Source: Frigoriglobus tundricola
GTDB taxonomy: Bacteria; Planctomycetota; Planctomycetia; Gemmatales; Gemmataceae
Direction of reading: 5' to 3'
Length of the DNA stretch: 64,000 nt
Assembly: GCF_013128195.2 (NCBI RefSeq)
Contig: NZ_CP053452.2
Coordinates: 3,968,001 to 4,032,000 of the forward strand
Part shown: positions 43,858 through 51,775 of the stretch, piece by piece
Layout of the letters: each line of letters starts with the position of its first letter
Numbering within the stretch: the stretch's first letter is position 1
Program-made: the position numbers and the translations under genes
The notes under the pieces: model-generated
What the model saw: the letters and a program-made list of their open reading frames with translations, nothing else
Told to the model about the DNA's origin: nothing
The model's database searches: none

Positions 43858-44712
43858 ATGGCCGAAAGATCCCGATCGTTCCGCGCATGGGTGTGGCCGC
43901 CGCCGCCGATCGCTCCAAGGCTGTGGATCGCTCTCGTCACCTCCGCCCTGTACTCGGCGATCGTCTGGGCGGTTTACCCGTTCGTTTTCACCGGCAAACA
44001 GGCGTGGGCCGACGAACTGGCCGTGGTGAATACGGCCGTGCTCGGCGTGCTGGTCAGCTTCCGCACGAAGATCGCCTACGACCGGTGGTGGGAGGGCCGA
44101 TTACTCTGGGGCCAACTCGTCAATAACTCGCGCAACCTGTGCCTCAAGGCCCGCGAACTCGCCCAGCTCGATGCGGCCGAACGGGCCGCGTTCGCGGGCC
44201 TCGTGTCCGCGTTCGCCGTCGCACTCAAGCGGCACCTGCGCGGGTCCGTTGTGTTGAGCGAGATCCCGGGCTGTGAACGCGATCCCGCGACCCCGGCGCA
44301 CGTCCCCGCGCACATCGCGGGACGGGCCATCGCCGCGGTCGCGCAGTGGCGCGCCGCCGGCCGCATCGACGGGCACATGTACCAAACGCTCGATGCCCAC
44401 ACGTCCGCCCTCATGGACATCTGCGGCGCCTGCGAGCGCGTCCGCAACACGCCGCTGCCGTCCTCGTACCTCTCGCTCTTGCGCCACGCGCTGATGCTGG
44501 GCTTCGCGTTCACGCCGTGGGCGCTGGTTCACTCCATCGATCTGATGGTGATACCGGTTCAGGCCGCGGCCGTGTACTTCCTGTTCGGAATCGAACTGAC
44601 CGCCGAAGAGGTGGAGCAGCCGTTCGGTTTCGACGGCGACGACTTACCGCTCGAAAAGTATTGCGAAACGATCCGGGCCAGCGCCGAGGACATACTTCGA
44701 CCGGGCACCTGA
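43858..44712 (+). CDS. Bestrophin-family (UPF0187) channel protein
   Basis: Bacterial bestrophin, 284 residues. RLWIALVTSALYSAIVWAVY leads to the hallmark VSFRTKIAYDRWWEGRLLWG and NNSRNLCLKARELA. Later membrane parts include PLPSSYLSLLRHALMLGFAF and VIPVQAAAVYFLFGIELTAEE, ending with EVEQPFGFDGDDLPLEKYCE. Bacterial members are ion channels (cation-selective in the one studied structurally), and bestrophins of algae carry bicarbonate. The adjacent carbonic anhydrase makes a bicarbonate role attractive but unproven. Confidence 0.92.
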   Translation: MAERSRSFRAWVWPPPPIAPRLWIALVTSALYSAIVWAVYPFVFTGKQAWADELAVVNTAVLGVLVSFRTKIAYDRWWEGRLLWGQLVNNSRNLCLKARELAQLDAAERAAFAGLVSAFAVALKRHLRGSVVLSEIPGCERDPATPAHVPAHIAGRAIAAVAQWRAAGRIDGHMYQTLDAHTSALMDICGACERVRNTPLPSSYLSLLRHALMLGFAFTPWALVHSIDLMVIPVQAAAVYFLFGIELTAEEVEQPFGFDGDDLPLEKYCETIRASAEDILRPGT

Positions 44713-44746
44713 CACGCGGCCCAATCGAGGCGGCTTGTTCTCTTTG

Positions 44747-44812
44747 ATTAGTGGGACGGGCTTTCCCGCCCGTGCTTTCGGGCACACAGGCGGGAAAGCC
44801 CGTCCCACTAAT
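44747..44812. terminator. Long hairpin between convergent genes, probable bidirectional terminator or repeat
   Basis: A perfect 24-bp stem (ATTAGTGGGACGGGCTTTCC continuing to 44770, paired with 44789-44812) has an 18-base loop that can form a small inner stem. It lies between the bestrophin gene and the convergent minus-strand gene. Its length suggests a mobile palindrome used as a terminator. Confidence 0.8.
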
Positions 44813-44848
44813 ATCAAACACGCTCAACGGGATCGCGCCTGACGCGCC

Positions 44849-45607
44849 TTACTTTACTTTCTGGGCGAACACCACTCTCCGCGCACCGCGGTCGATGCCG
44901 ACCAGCCCGCCCGTCTTCGGATCAGCCGCGATCCCCTGGCCCGGAAACGGGCACTCGAGCGCTTCCACCAGTTCCAGTTCCTTGCCGTCGGTTGGCACCT
45001 TCAGCCGGTACAGCACCTTGTAGTGATGGTGGCTGACGAGCAAGGTCCCGCCGTCCCAGATGCCGCCCGACGCGCTCATCTTGTCCCAGTCGTCCACGAC
45101 CGTTTTCGGGAACGTCCACCGCTGCACCTCCTTGAACCCGTCGGCGTACTTGACGAGGATCGTCTTCGCGTTGTCGGCCTGGTAGTGGGCGAAGCAGCAC
45201 CACCAGTTCTTCCCGTCATGAATGTTCCAGACGAGACTCCCGGGCGGCGTTTTGAAGTCGTGAAAGATGGTGAGCTTGTTCGTCTCCGGATCGTATATGC
45301 GGATCTCACTCGTCTCCGGCGTCTTGGGATAGTTCGAGTGCGCGCAGTAGACTTTGCCCTTCCAGACGAACGCACTGTTGAGGTGCTCGGCCTTGTCCTT
45401 GCTCGCGGCGAGTAATTTCCCGGTCGCGCGGTCGTACATCGCGACGGTCGTACTCGACACCACGAACACGTGGGCGTCGGTCGCCGCGGCGGCCTGCGTC
45501 GCGTGTTCGGACTTCAACCCGTCGCCGACGGCCTTCCAGCCCGGCTTGAGATCGAGTTTCGACTCGGCCGGTGCGGCGGTCCACAGGAGGAGCGAAACGA
45601 GGAACAT
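44849..45607 (-). CDS. Secreted propeller-like protein of unknown function
   Basis: 252 residues with a signal peptide (MFLVSLLLWTAAPAES). The mature part has repeated blade-like segments: ATDAHVFVVSSTTVAMYDRA, VWKGKVYCAHSNYPKTPETS, EIRIYDPETNKL, GGTLLVSHHHYKVLYRLKVP and GQGIAADPKTGGLVGIDRG. This suggests a five- or six-bladed beta-propeller. No catalytic signature is evident and the family has no name I recognise. GGAG lies 7 bases before the ATG. Confidence 0.8.
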   Translation of the reverse strand: MFLVSLLLWTAAPAESKLDLKPGWKAVGDGLKSEHATQAAAATDAHVFVVSSTTVAMYDRATGKLLAASKDKAEHLNSAFVWKGKVYCAHSNYPKTPETSEIRIYDPETNKLTIFHDFKTPPGSLVWNIHDGKNWWCCFAHYQADNAKTILVKYADGFKEVQRWTFPKTVVDDWDKMSASGGIWDGGTLLVSHHHYKVLYRLKVPTDGKELELVEALECPFPGQGIAADPKTGGLVGIDRGARRVVFAQKVK

Positions 45608-45705
45608 GAGAGGGCTCCGTAGGGTGGGCTTTTTCTTTGTCGCGGGCGACGGTATCTGCCGCAACCCGGCGGGAAAGGATTTCCGCCACACGCAGGACGC
45701 GTTTC

Positions 45706-46098
45706 ATGCGCAAGGTAGCGCTTTGGGCCGGAGTGCCCGCGGTGGTCGCGGTGGCGGGCGTGAGCCTGTGGTTCACGCTCGTCCCGGGCCGCTCGGGCGC
45801 GGGGTGAACCCCCGCGGGCTGCGGCCCCGTCGGCGGTCCGCCGATGTTCGACCAATTTGGCGGGTACGGATACGGGCAACCGGTGCCGTACTACGCACAA
45901 CCTCAGCCCCAACCGGTGCGGCAGCCCGTGCAGCCGCGGCCGCAACCGGTCGCGGTCAAACCGAAGCCGGGGCCCAAACCCGCGCCCGAAGTGGTGACGG
46001 CGGTAAGCGTACCATCACCCGCGCAGCTCGGTATCCAGCTCGCCGATGAACCCGTTGTGGTGCCGACGCCCAGCGACTTGGGTATTGATTTGAAGTGA
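45706..46098 (+). pseudogene. Small secreted Gly/Pro-rich protein gene with in-frame TGA
   Basis: ATG 45706 starts a signal-peptide-like segment (MRKVALWAGVPAVVAVAGVS then LWFTLVPG) that stops at TGA 45805. The same frame then continues without interruption as AGCGPVGGPP, MFDQFGGYGYGQ, a Pro/Gln-rich part and a C-terminal SPAQLGIQLADE, ending at 46098. The downstream half has an ATG (45844) but no ribosome-binding site or signal peptide. The likeliest reading is one exported protein of about 130 residues broken by a nonsense mutation; a sequencing error cannot be excluded. Confidence 0.6.
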
Positions 46099-46107
46099 GT
46101 ATGGGCC

Positions 46108-46138
46108 AACGGCCGGTGTGAGCCGGCCGTTAGCTTTT
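46108..46138. terminator. Terminator hairpin between convergent genes
   Basis: A 9-bp perfect stem AACGGCCGG/CCGGCCGTT with a 6-base loop, followed by AGCTTTT on the plus strand. It overlaps the last bases of the minus-strand gene at 46130. Confidence 0.7.
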
Positions 46139-46798
46139 GACCAGCTCCAGCACACCCCACAGCGACGGATCATCGCCGAACGGGAACTCCCATCCGACGC
46201 TCAAAAACTGGTCGCCGAGTTCCTGATCCCGAACGCAATAGTACACGCCGAGCCGCGGGTGTTCCTGTGGGTCGTAACCGTTCAGTGCCGCGGCCGGGAG
46301 GAACGCTTCCAGTCGGTAGCCGCCCTTAACACGATGAGCGCGAAACGGGACGTCCGCCAGGTTCGCCATCGGCGCGTCTTGTAGTGCCCGGTTAATCTTC
46401 GATTGTGTCAGAAACGGCTCGTCCTTGTCCGCCCCCCCGCCGGTCGGGAAAAACGCGAACTGGTGACAGTACCGGCTGCCGCGGTGACTGGCGCGGGCGT
46501 CGCGCGTATCGATCCACAGCCGCAACCCGTCCGAACCGCTCGGCTTGTCGGCGTCTCCGACCGGCAGTTGAGACTTCCCGCGCACTTCGACCTGCACCGC
46601 GAGCCCGAAATCGTTCCAGGCGAGCCGCACGTCGGCGAAGTTGTCCTTCTCGTCGAGAGCCGCGAAGTTGTCGAGCTGAGCGGTATCGGGCAGTTCGACC
46701 AAGTGTTCGTCCTCGTCCGTGTCGCGCGGCGCGTCCGTGACGAACGGGCACGGGTGGCACACGCGAACGAGGAACCGGTTCGGCACGATCGGCGGCAT
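46130..46798 (-). CDS. CBM9/DOMON-like domain protein
   Basis: 222 residues, no signal peptide. The central part fits a carbohydrate-binding CBM9-like fold: FAALDEKDNFADVRLAWNDF, LAVQVEVRGKSQLP, SDGLRLWIDTRDARASHRGS, RYCHQFAFFPTGGG and RLEAFLPAAALNGYDPQEHP. Homologues in planctomycetes are uncharacterised. GGAG lies 7 bases before the ATG. It sits 18 bases after a small aspartyl-protease-like gene, which suggests co-transcription. Confidence 0.72.
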   Translation of the reverse strand: MPPIVPNRFLVRVCHPCPFVTDAPRDTDEDEHLVELPDTAQLDNFAALDEKDNFADVRLAWNDFGLAVQVEVRGKSQLPVGDADKPSGSDGLRLWIDTRDARASHRGSRYCHQFAFFPTGGGADKDEPFLTQSKINRALQDAPMANLADVPFRAHRVKGGYRLEAFLPAAALNGYDPQEHPRLGVYYCVRDQELGDQFLSVGWEFPFGDDPSLWGVLELVKS

Positions 46799-46816
46799 CG
46801 CGGACTCCTTCCCGAT

Positions 46817-47161
46817 TCACGGAAACTCGACGAACTCGTTCGGTCCGTCGTACGTGAAACTCAATCGCTTCAGCACATCGCGGCCGAGCAGGATGTGAGT
46901 TTCCCTGGCGTGTTCGATGGCATCGACGGTCAAATCGCACACGTTCGGAATCACCACCCGAACGCGATAAACGTCCATCACGAACAGACTCGTACCGAAA
47001 CCTTGTGCCTGAACTTGGCGAACCGGGCACAGCTTCAACTGATGGATGAAGGTCAGCGGGATGACGGTGCAGTCCGCAGCGGTGTCCACGATCCCCACGA
47101 TTCCGGGCACCGTTTCGCTTCCGTCGGGCGCGACAAGATCGAGTGTTATGGTCTTCCCCAA
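46817..47161 (-). CDS. Retropepsin-like aspartyl protease domain protein, 5' end altered by IS3 element
   Basis: 114 residues of the clan AA/gag-pol-type aspartyl protease fold. The catalytic motif is IVDTAADCTVIP (DTAA where DTGA is usual), and the partner strand motif is THILLGRDVLKRL. The only available start is TTG 47161, which lies inside the inverted repeat of the adjacent IS3-family element. The original start and promoter may therefore have been lost. It is followed after 18 bases by the CBM9-like gene. Function is unknown. Confidence 0.62.
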   Translation of the reverse strand: MGKTITLDLVAPDGSETVPGIVGIVDTAADCTVIPLTFIHQLKLCPVRQVQAQGFGTSLFVMDVYRVRVVIPNVCDLTVDAIEHARETHILLGRDVLKRLSFTYDGPNEFVEFP

Positions 47162-47178
47162 AGAAAAAGGGCGCGGAG

Positions 47179-47997
47179 TTAAGGGTGTTTCTGGTTGTAC
47201 GTCCGTTCAAACTCAGCCGGAGATAAGAACCCCAGTGAGGAATGAAGGCGGACGCGGTTGTAGAACACTTCGAGGTACTCGAAGATGCTGCCCTTGGCCT
47301 GCTCCCGAGTGGTGTACTCCTCGTCATGGACGAGTTCTCGTTTGAGGCTCGCAAAGAAGCTCTCGACGGGAGCGTTATCCCAGCACTGGGCCACCCCGCT
47401 CATGCTGCACACGATCCCGTGCCCGGCCAGCACCCCTTGGTAATGGGCGCTGGCGTACTGGGTCCCCCGGTCCGAGTGCGACAACAGGCCCGCACCCGGG
47501 CACCGACGGGCCACCGCCATGTCCAACGCGTCCACCACCAGCCGGCTCTCCATCGACGCATCCATCGACCAACCCACGATCATCCGGCTGAACAGGTCCT
47601 CGACCACGGCCAGGTACAGCCACCCGTCGGCTGTTGGGATGTACGTGATGTCCGTGCCCCAGGCCCGGTTCGGCCCGTCCGGCTCGAAGTTCCGGTCCAG
47701 CACGTTCTCGAACACCGGCAGTTGGTGCCGCGAGTCGGTTGTGCGGACGAACCGCTTCGGGGCTTTGGCCCGGATTCCGTGCTCCCGCATCAGTTCGGCT
47801 ACCGTGTTCTCCGAGCACTCATGCCCGCGGGCATTCAACGCGGCCCTCATCCGCGGGCTCCCGTACCGGTGCTTCACCTCGGCGTGGACCGCCCGGATCT
47901 GGGACAGCAGCTCCCGACGCCACTGTTCGGTCGCGCTGTCGGGTCGGGTGGCCCAGGCGTAGTACCCGGACGCGGACACGTCCAGGGCATCGCACAT
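47179..47997 (-). CDS. IS3-family transposase OrfB
   Basis: 272 residues with the integrase (rve) core. DDE residues lie in WGTDITYIPTADG, LLSHSDRGTQYAS and CWDNAPVESFFASLKREL. The N-terminal part has GYYAWATRP and KHRYGSPRMRAALNARG, typical of the HTH_21 linker. Its frame extends upstream to the slippery A-run in orfA, so it is normally made as an OrfAB fusion by -1 frameshifting. Confidence 0.95.
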   Translation of the reverse strand: MCDALDVSASGYYAWATRPDSATEQWRRELLSQIRAVHAEVKHRYGSPRMRAALNARGHECSENTVAELMREHGIRAKAPKRFVRTTDSRHQLPVFENVLDRNFEPDGPNRAWGTDITYIPTADGWLYLAVVEDLFSRMIVGWSMDASMESRLVVDALDMAVARRCPGAGLLSHSDRGTQYASAHYQGVLAGHGIVCSMSGVAQCWDNAPVESFFASLKRELVHDEEYTTREQAKGSIFEYLEVFYNRVRLHSSLGFLSPAEFERTYNQKHP

Positions 47998-48044
47998 CCA
48001 CCGGACCGGCCACTGGTCCTCGTTGGCGGCGATGAACGCGAACG

Positions 48045-48335
48045 TCAGCTCGGCGGGTTCGCGAAATACGCCGCGGCTTTTTTTAACAGGTCCCGCTCGG
48101 CCTTGAGGCGCGTGACCTCGGCCCGCAGGCGCCGCAGCTCGTCGTCGCCCGGGGTGGCGTTGCCGTGCCCGGGGAACGCCCCGGCCCCGTCGGCTTGGGC
48201 GGCGCTCTTCCAGGCCCGCAGGCAGCCCTCGCTCACCCCCAGCTTGCGGGCCACTTCGGCCACGGACAGCTTCTGGTCGGTCAACATCTGGACCGCTTGC
48301 AACTTGAACTCGCGCGTGTACGTCTTGCGTGCCAT
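48045..48335 (-). CDS. IS3-family transposase OrfA
   Basis: 96 residues with a helix-turn-helix (YTREFKLQAVQMLTDQKLSV, EVARKLGVSEGCLRAWK) and a leucine-zipper part (DELRRLRAEVTRLKAERDLL). On the minus strand the run AAAAAAAG lies at 48078-48084, at the LLKKAAAY codons. This is the expected -1 frameshift site that joins OrfA to OrfB. Confidence 0.93.
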   Translation of the reverse strand: MARKTYTREFKLQAVQMLTDQKLSVAEVARKLGVSEGCLRAWKSAAQADGAGAFPGHGNATPGDDELRRLRAEVTRLKAERDLLKKAAAYFANPPS

Positions 48336-48399
48336 CGGTGTCCTCCTCCTTCGGAGTCTACACCCCTAACTTCGTGTCCACCAACTTTGGGGAAGCCCA

Positions 48400-48555
48400 G
48401 AAGAGTTACTCGGTCACCCCGACGACCCGGAGGGGAATAAAGAATATTCATACGGTTTCGGTGGACAAATCTACGGACTCATGCGGCGGGGCGAGTTCGT
48501 GGTCGCTAACGGCGGCTGGTGGTGCGACAAGCGCGGTCACGTTCACTCGACGTGA
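48400..48555 (+). pseudogene. C-terminal gene fragment at the edge of the IS3 element
   Basis: A plus-strand frame with no start codon runs from the IS end to TGA 48555. It reads EELLGHPDDPEGNKEYSYGF and then GGQIYGLMRRGEFVVANGGW, followed by WCDKRGHVHST. The composition and aromatic-rich pattern look like a genuine protein C-terminus. I do not recognise the family. The matching N-terminal part is not on the other side of the IS element, so it was probably lost by deletion. Confidence 0.5.
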
Positions 48556-48604
48556 AAAATCTGGGGGCGACTCAGCGACGTAGCTAAGGGTGATCGACAC
48601 GCGC

Positions 48605-49031
48605 TCAACCGGTCGGGAACTGTCGGAACGACGGAATGCGAGGAATCGGTTGGGGCTGGTCGGTAACGAGCCGCGCGTAAACCAGCACGCCCGGAAACTG
48701 TTGGTGCGCGGCGGTCAGCCCGCCGACTTCGGAATCCGCGACCGCAACGACTTTCCCCTCACGAAGAGCGACGAACTTCCCCGCGTACTACTTCAACTAC
48801 TCCGGCAGCATCCGCTCGAACGCCTCAAACTCGGCCGCGAGTGTTGGGTGGATGGCGCGCGTCGGAAACATCTTCGGCCGGTCGTCCGGCGGGAGCGTGA
48901 CCGTGAAGTCGACCGACGGCTCGCGCACGGTAATCTCCAACTCCGCGTCGCCGACGGGCGTCTCCGGCGGGAGCGTGCCGGTGACCTGCCGGTTCTCGGG
49001 AACATGTACTTTTTACGCGGACTGTTGGCAT
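48605..49031 (-). pseudogene. Degraded gene, DUF5678-like C-terminus
   Basis: A strong ribosome-binding site (GAGGAAGGA) precedes ATG 49031 (MPTVRVK). After seven codons the frame must shift by one base in a run of five As to continue as VHVPENRQVTGTLPPETPVG, LEITVREP and AEFEAFERMLPE. Two in-frame TAG codons follow at 48797-48799 and 48788-48790, and the frame goes on as YAGKFVALREGKVVAVADSE and GVLVYARLVTDQP to TGA 48605. The last part resembles DUF5678. One frameshift and two nonsense codons mark it as a decayed gene, perhaps once an antitoxin-like protein. Confidence 0.62.
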
Positions 49032-49049
49032 CGATCCTTCCTCGGAGTT

Positions 49050-50057
49050 TCAGTCCCCCATCGGATGGACGGGAGCGGTCACCGGCGGGTTCAGCAGGCT
49101 CCGCGCGAGCACTTCCTTCGCCTTGTCGAACTCCGGCTGCCAGAGGATCTCCGGCGATCGGTTCTTCATGCAGTCGCGGACCTTTTCCAGCGTGTTCCGC
49201 GCCATGTGCGGGCACTTGTTGCACGAACACGTGATCCCCGGCACGCCGAGGTACGCGTGCTGCGGGTACCGGCGCTCCAGCTCCCACATCATGTTCGCTT
49301 CGGTCGCGACCAGGAACTCCGTCGGCTCCTTGTACGTCGCGACGTGCTTAATCATCGCCTCCGTCCCGCCAGCGAAGTCAGCCAGTTGAAGGATGTTTTG
49401 CGGGCACTCGGGGTGGGCGATCGTCACCGCCTTCGGGTGCTCCTTCTTCTGCTTGATCAGGTCCACCACGCTGAAGATCTCGTGGACCATGCACGACCCG
49501 TCCCACAGGATCATGTCGCGCCCGGTGAGTTCCTGGAGGTAGCGCCCGAGGTGCTTGTCGGGCACGAACAGGATCTCGTACCCCGGCGGCACCTTGTTCC
49601 GCACCACGTCCTCCGCGTTCCCGCTGGTCACGACCCAGTCCGAGAGCGCCTTCACCTTGGCGGACGAGTTGATGTAGCACACCGTCTGGAACTTGCGGTC
49701 GTTGGCCCGGAGCACCTCCTGGTAGTGTTCGAGCTTGTCCGCCGGGCACGCGTCCACGAGGCTGCACCCGGCCTTGAGGTCGGGCAACAGCACGGTCTTC
49801 GCGGGGTTGAGCATCTTGGCCGTTTCGGCCATGAACAGCACGCCGCAGAACACGATGACGGGCGAATCGACCTTGGTCGCCTCGCGGGCGAGCTTCAGGC
49901 TGTCGCCGGTGATGTCGGCGAGGGCCTGGATCTCGCCCTCCTGGTAATAGTGGGCCAGGATCGTGGCGCCGAGTTGCTTCTTCAGGTCGAGGATTTCGGC
50001 GGAAACGTCGTCGAGAACGGGCGCGGGCGCGGGGGTGCGGGAATCAATTGCCGGCAT
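49050..50057 (-). CDS. nadA: Quinolinate synthase A
   Basis: 4Fe-4S enzyme that condenses iminoaspartate with dihydroxyacetone phosphate to quinolinate in NAD synthesis. The 335 residues carry LGATILAHYYQEGEIQALAD, the first cluster cysteine in LKAGCSLVDACPAD, VCYINSSAKVKALSDW, WDGSCMVHE, IAHPECPQNI and the last cysteines in ITCSCNKCPHMARNT. GGAG lies 8 bases before ATG 50057. nadB and nadC are not nearby. It is divergent from sthA. Confidence 0.96.
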   Translation of the reverse strand: MPAIDSRTPAPAPVLDDVSAEILDLKKQLGATILAHYYQEGEIQALADITGDSLKLAREATKVDSPVIVFCGVLFMAETAKMLNPAKTVLLPDLKAGCSLVDACPADKLEHYQEVLRANDRKFQTVCYINSSAKVKALSDWVVTSGNAEDVVRNKVPPGYEILFVPDKHLGRYLQELTGRDMILWDGSCMVHEIFSVVDLIKQKKEHPKAVTIAHPECPQNILQLADFAGGTEAMIKHVATYKEPTEFLVATEANMMWELERRYPQHAYLGVPGITCSCNKCPHMARNTLEKVRDCMKNRSPEILWQPEFDKAKEVLARSLLNPPVTAPVHPMGD

Positions 50058-50207
50058 GACGCGGCTCCTTGTTTTTACCGTGGCGGAGGGCCAACCCACT
50101 GAAACGCGGTTTGTCTATGGCATCATACGCACCGGGGGGCCGGGAAACGACGGGAATTTCGGGGCGCCCGCGGCTAAGATGTCCGCACCCGCACCCGGAG
50201 CCCCACC

Positions 50208-51647
50208 ATGCCCGCGAAAGAATACGACCTGGTCGTCATCGGGGCCGGGCCGGGCGGCGTCGCCGCCGCCGACACCGCCGCCCTGCTCGGCAAGCGCGTC
50301 GCTCTCATCGAACGGACCGCCACCATCGGGGGGGCCGCCGTCAACACCGGCACCATCCCCAGCAAAACGCTCCGCGAGACCGCCCTCGCCATCTCGGGCG
50401 TGAAGGCCCGCGCGCTGATCGGGGTGGACGTGTCCGTGCGCCGCGAGGCGAAGGTCGAAGACCTGCTCCGCCACGAGCGGGTCGTCACCGCGTCCGAATC
50501 GCACCAGATGCGGACGCTCCTGGACCGGTACGGGGTGACCGTCTACCGCGGCACGGGCAAGTTCGTGGACCCGAACACGGTCCGCGTGACGCACCCGTCC
50601 CCGCCGGGCGGGTTTACCGACCTGTGGGCGAGTAAGATCGTCGTCGCGATCGGCTCGATGCCCGTGCGCCCGGCGGTGTTCCCGTTCGAGAACCCCCGCG
50701 TCCACGACTCCGACGAGCTGCTCTACATCACATCGATCCCGCGGTCGCTGGCGGTGATCGGCGGCGGCGTGATCGGCAGCGAGTACGCCTGCATGTTCGC
50801 CGCGCTGGGGGTGCGTGTGCACCTGATCGACGGCCGCGACACGCTGCTCCCGTTCCTCGACCCCGACCTGTCCGAGGCGCTCAAGGACGCGATGGAGCGC
50901 CAGGGGATCGTGTTCTGGTGGAAGGACCAGGTGGACGCGTGCACGGCGCCGCGGACCGGCGAGATCGAGTTGCGGCTCAAATCGGGAAAGGAACTCGCGG
51001 TCGATCACGTGCTGGTGTGCGCGGGCCGGACGAGCGCCGCCGCGGCGCTGGCCCCCGAGGTCGCCGGCTTCGGGCTCACCCCCCGCGGCCTGATCCCGGT
51101 GGACGAGCACTTCCGCACGACCAACCCGAACGTCTACGCGGTCGGGGACGTGATCGGGTTCCCGGCGCTCGCCAGCACCAGCGCCGAGCAGGGCCGCGTC
51201 GCGGCGTGCCACGCGTTCGGGTCGCACGCGAAGGAGGCCCTGGCACAGTTCCTGCCGGCCGGCATCTACACCATCCCCGAAATCAGCGCGGTGGGCCTGA
51301 CCGAAGCGCAGGCCCGCGAAAAGGGCATCCCGATCGTCGTCGGCCGGGCCGACTACGACCAGAACCCGCGCGGCAAGATCATCGGTGACAAGCTCGGGTT
51401 CCTGAAACTGGTGTTCGCCCGCGAGGACCTGAAGCTGCTGGGCGTCCACGTGATCGGCGAGCAGGCGTCCGAACTCGTTCACATCGGGCTGATCGCGATG
51501 ATGACCGGCGGCGACGCGAACCTGTTCCTCGCGACCTGTTTCAACTACCCGACGCTCGGCGACCTGTACAAGCTGGCCACGCACGACGCGATCCTGAAGC
51601 GGAACGAGTTGCTCGGCCGGTCGCCGGCCTCGATGAGCCGCTGGTGA
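50208..51647 (+). CDS. sthA: Soluble pyridine nucleotide transhydrogenase
   Basis: FAD flavoprotein balancing NADPH and NADH, 479 residues. The FAD-binding start is [20 protein letters not shown]. The segment [17 protein letters not shown] lacks the CxxxxC redox disulfide of lipoamide dehydrogenases, which is the hallmark of Sth[21 protein letters not shown] is the NAD(P)-binding site, and [20 protein letters not shown] contacts FAD. The dimerisation domain closes with [17 protein letters not shown]. Confidence 0.93.
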   Translation: MPAKEYDLVVIGAGPGGVAAADTAALLGKRVALIERTATIGGAAVNTGTIPSKTLRETALAISGVKARALIGVDVSVRREAKVEDLLRHERVVTASESHQMRTLLDRYGVTVYRGTGKFVDPNTVRVTHPSPPGGFTDLWASKIVVAIGSMPVRPAVFPFENPRVHDSDELLYITSIPRSLAVIGGGVIGSEYACMFAALGVRVHLIDGRDTLLPFLDPDLSEALKDAMERQGIVFWWKDQVDACTAPRTGEIELRLKSGKELAVDHVLVCAGRTSAAAALAPEVAGFGLTPRGLIPVDEHFRTTNPNVYAVGDVIGFPALASTSAEQGRVAACHAFGSHAKEALAQFLPAGIYTIPEISAVGLTEAQAREKGIPIVVGRADYDQNPRGKIIGDKLGFLKLVFAREDLKLLGVHVIGEQASELVHIGLIAMMTGGDANLFLATCFNYPTLGDLYKLATHDAILKRNELLGRSPASMSRW

Positions 51648-51775
51648 CGCTTACGCAGTTATCGGTAATTGTCTCGCGGCCCCCAGCCGAGCCGGGTGTC
51701 TGCGCGGCCTCCAACCCGTTCCGTGTTCTGTAACGCCCCGTCACTTTCGCCTTGACCCAATCCCCGAAGTCGCCT

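Larger units (their letters stand above)
47149..48399 (-). mobile_element. IS3-family insertion sequence, about 1.25 kb
   Basis: Ends TGGTCTTCCCCAAAG (47149) and, on the other strand, TGGGCTTCCCCAAAG (from 48399) form imperfect inverted repeats that extend about 40 bases to GTTAAGGGTGT/GTTAGGGGTGT. Between them lie orfA and orfB of an IS3-type transposase. I found no convincing 3-5 bp target duplication, and the two flanks do not belong to one gene. A deletion or recombination after insertion is therefore likely. Confidence 0.85.

Noticed and set aside
47149-48399. Clear target-site duplication for the IS3 element
   Set aside because: Flanks TTA and GAA (or neighbouring choices of border) do not match, so none is claimed.
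48590-49234. 214-codon plus-strand frame near the IS3 element
   Set aside because: Arg-rich low-quality frame opposite the degraded minus-strand gene and nadA, with no start signal.
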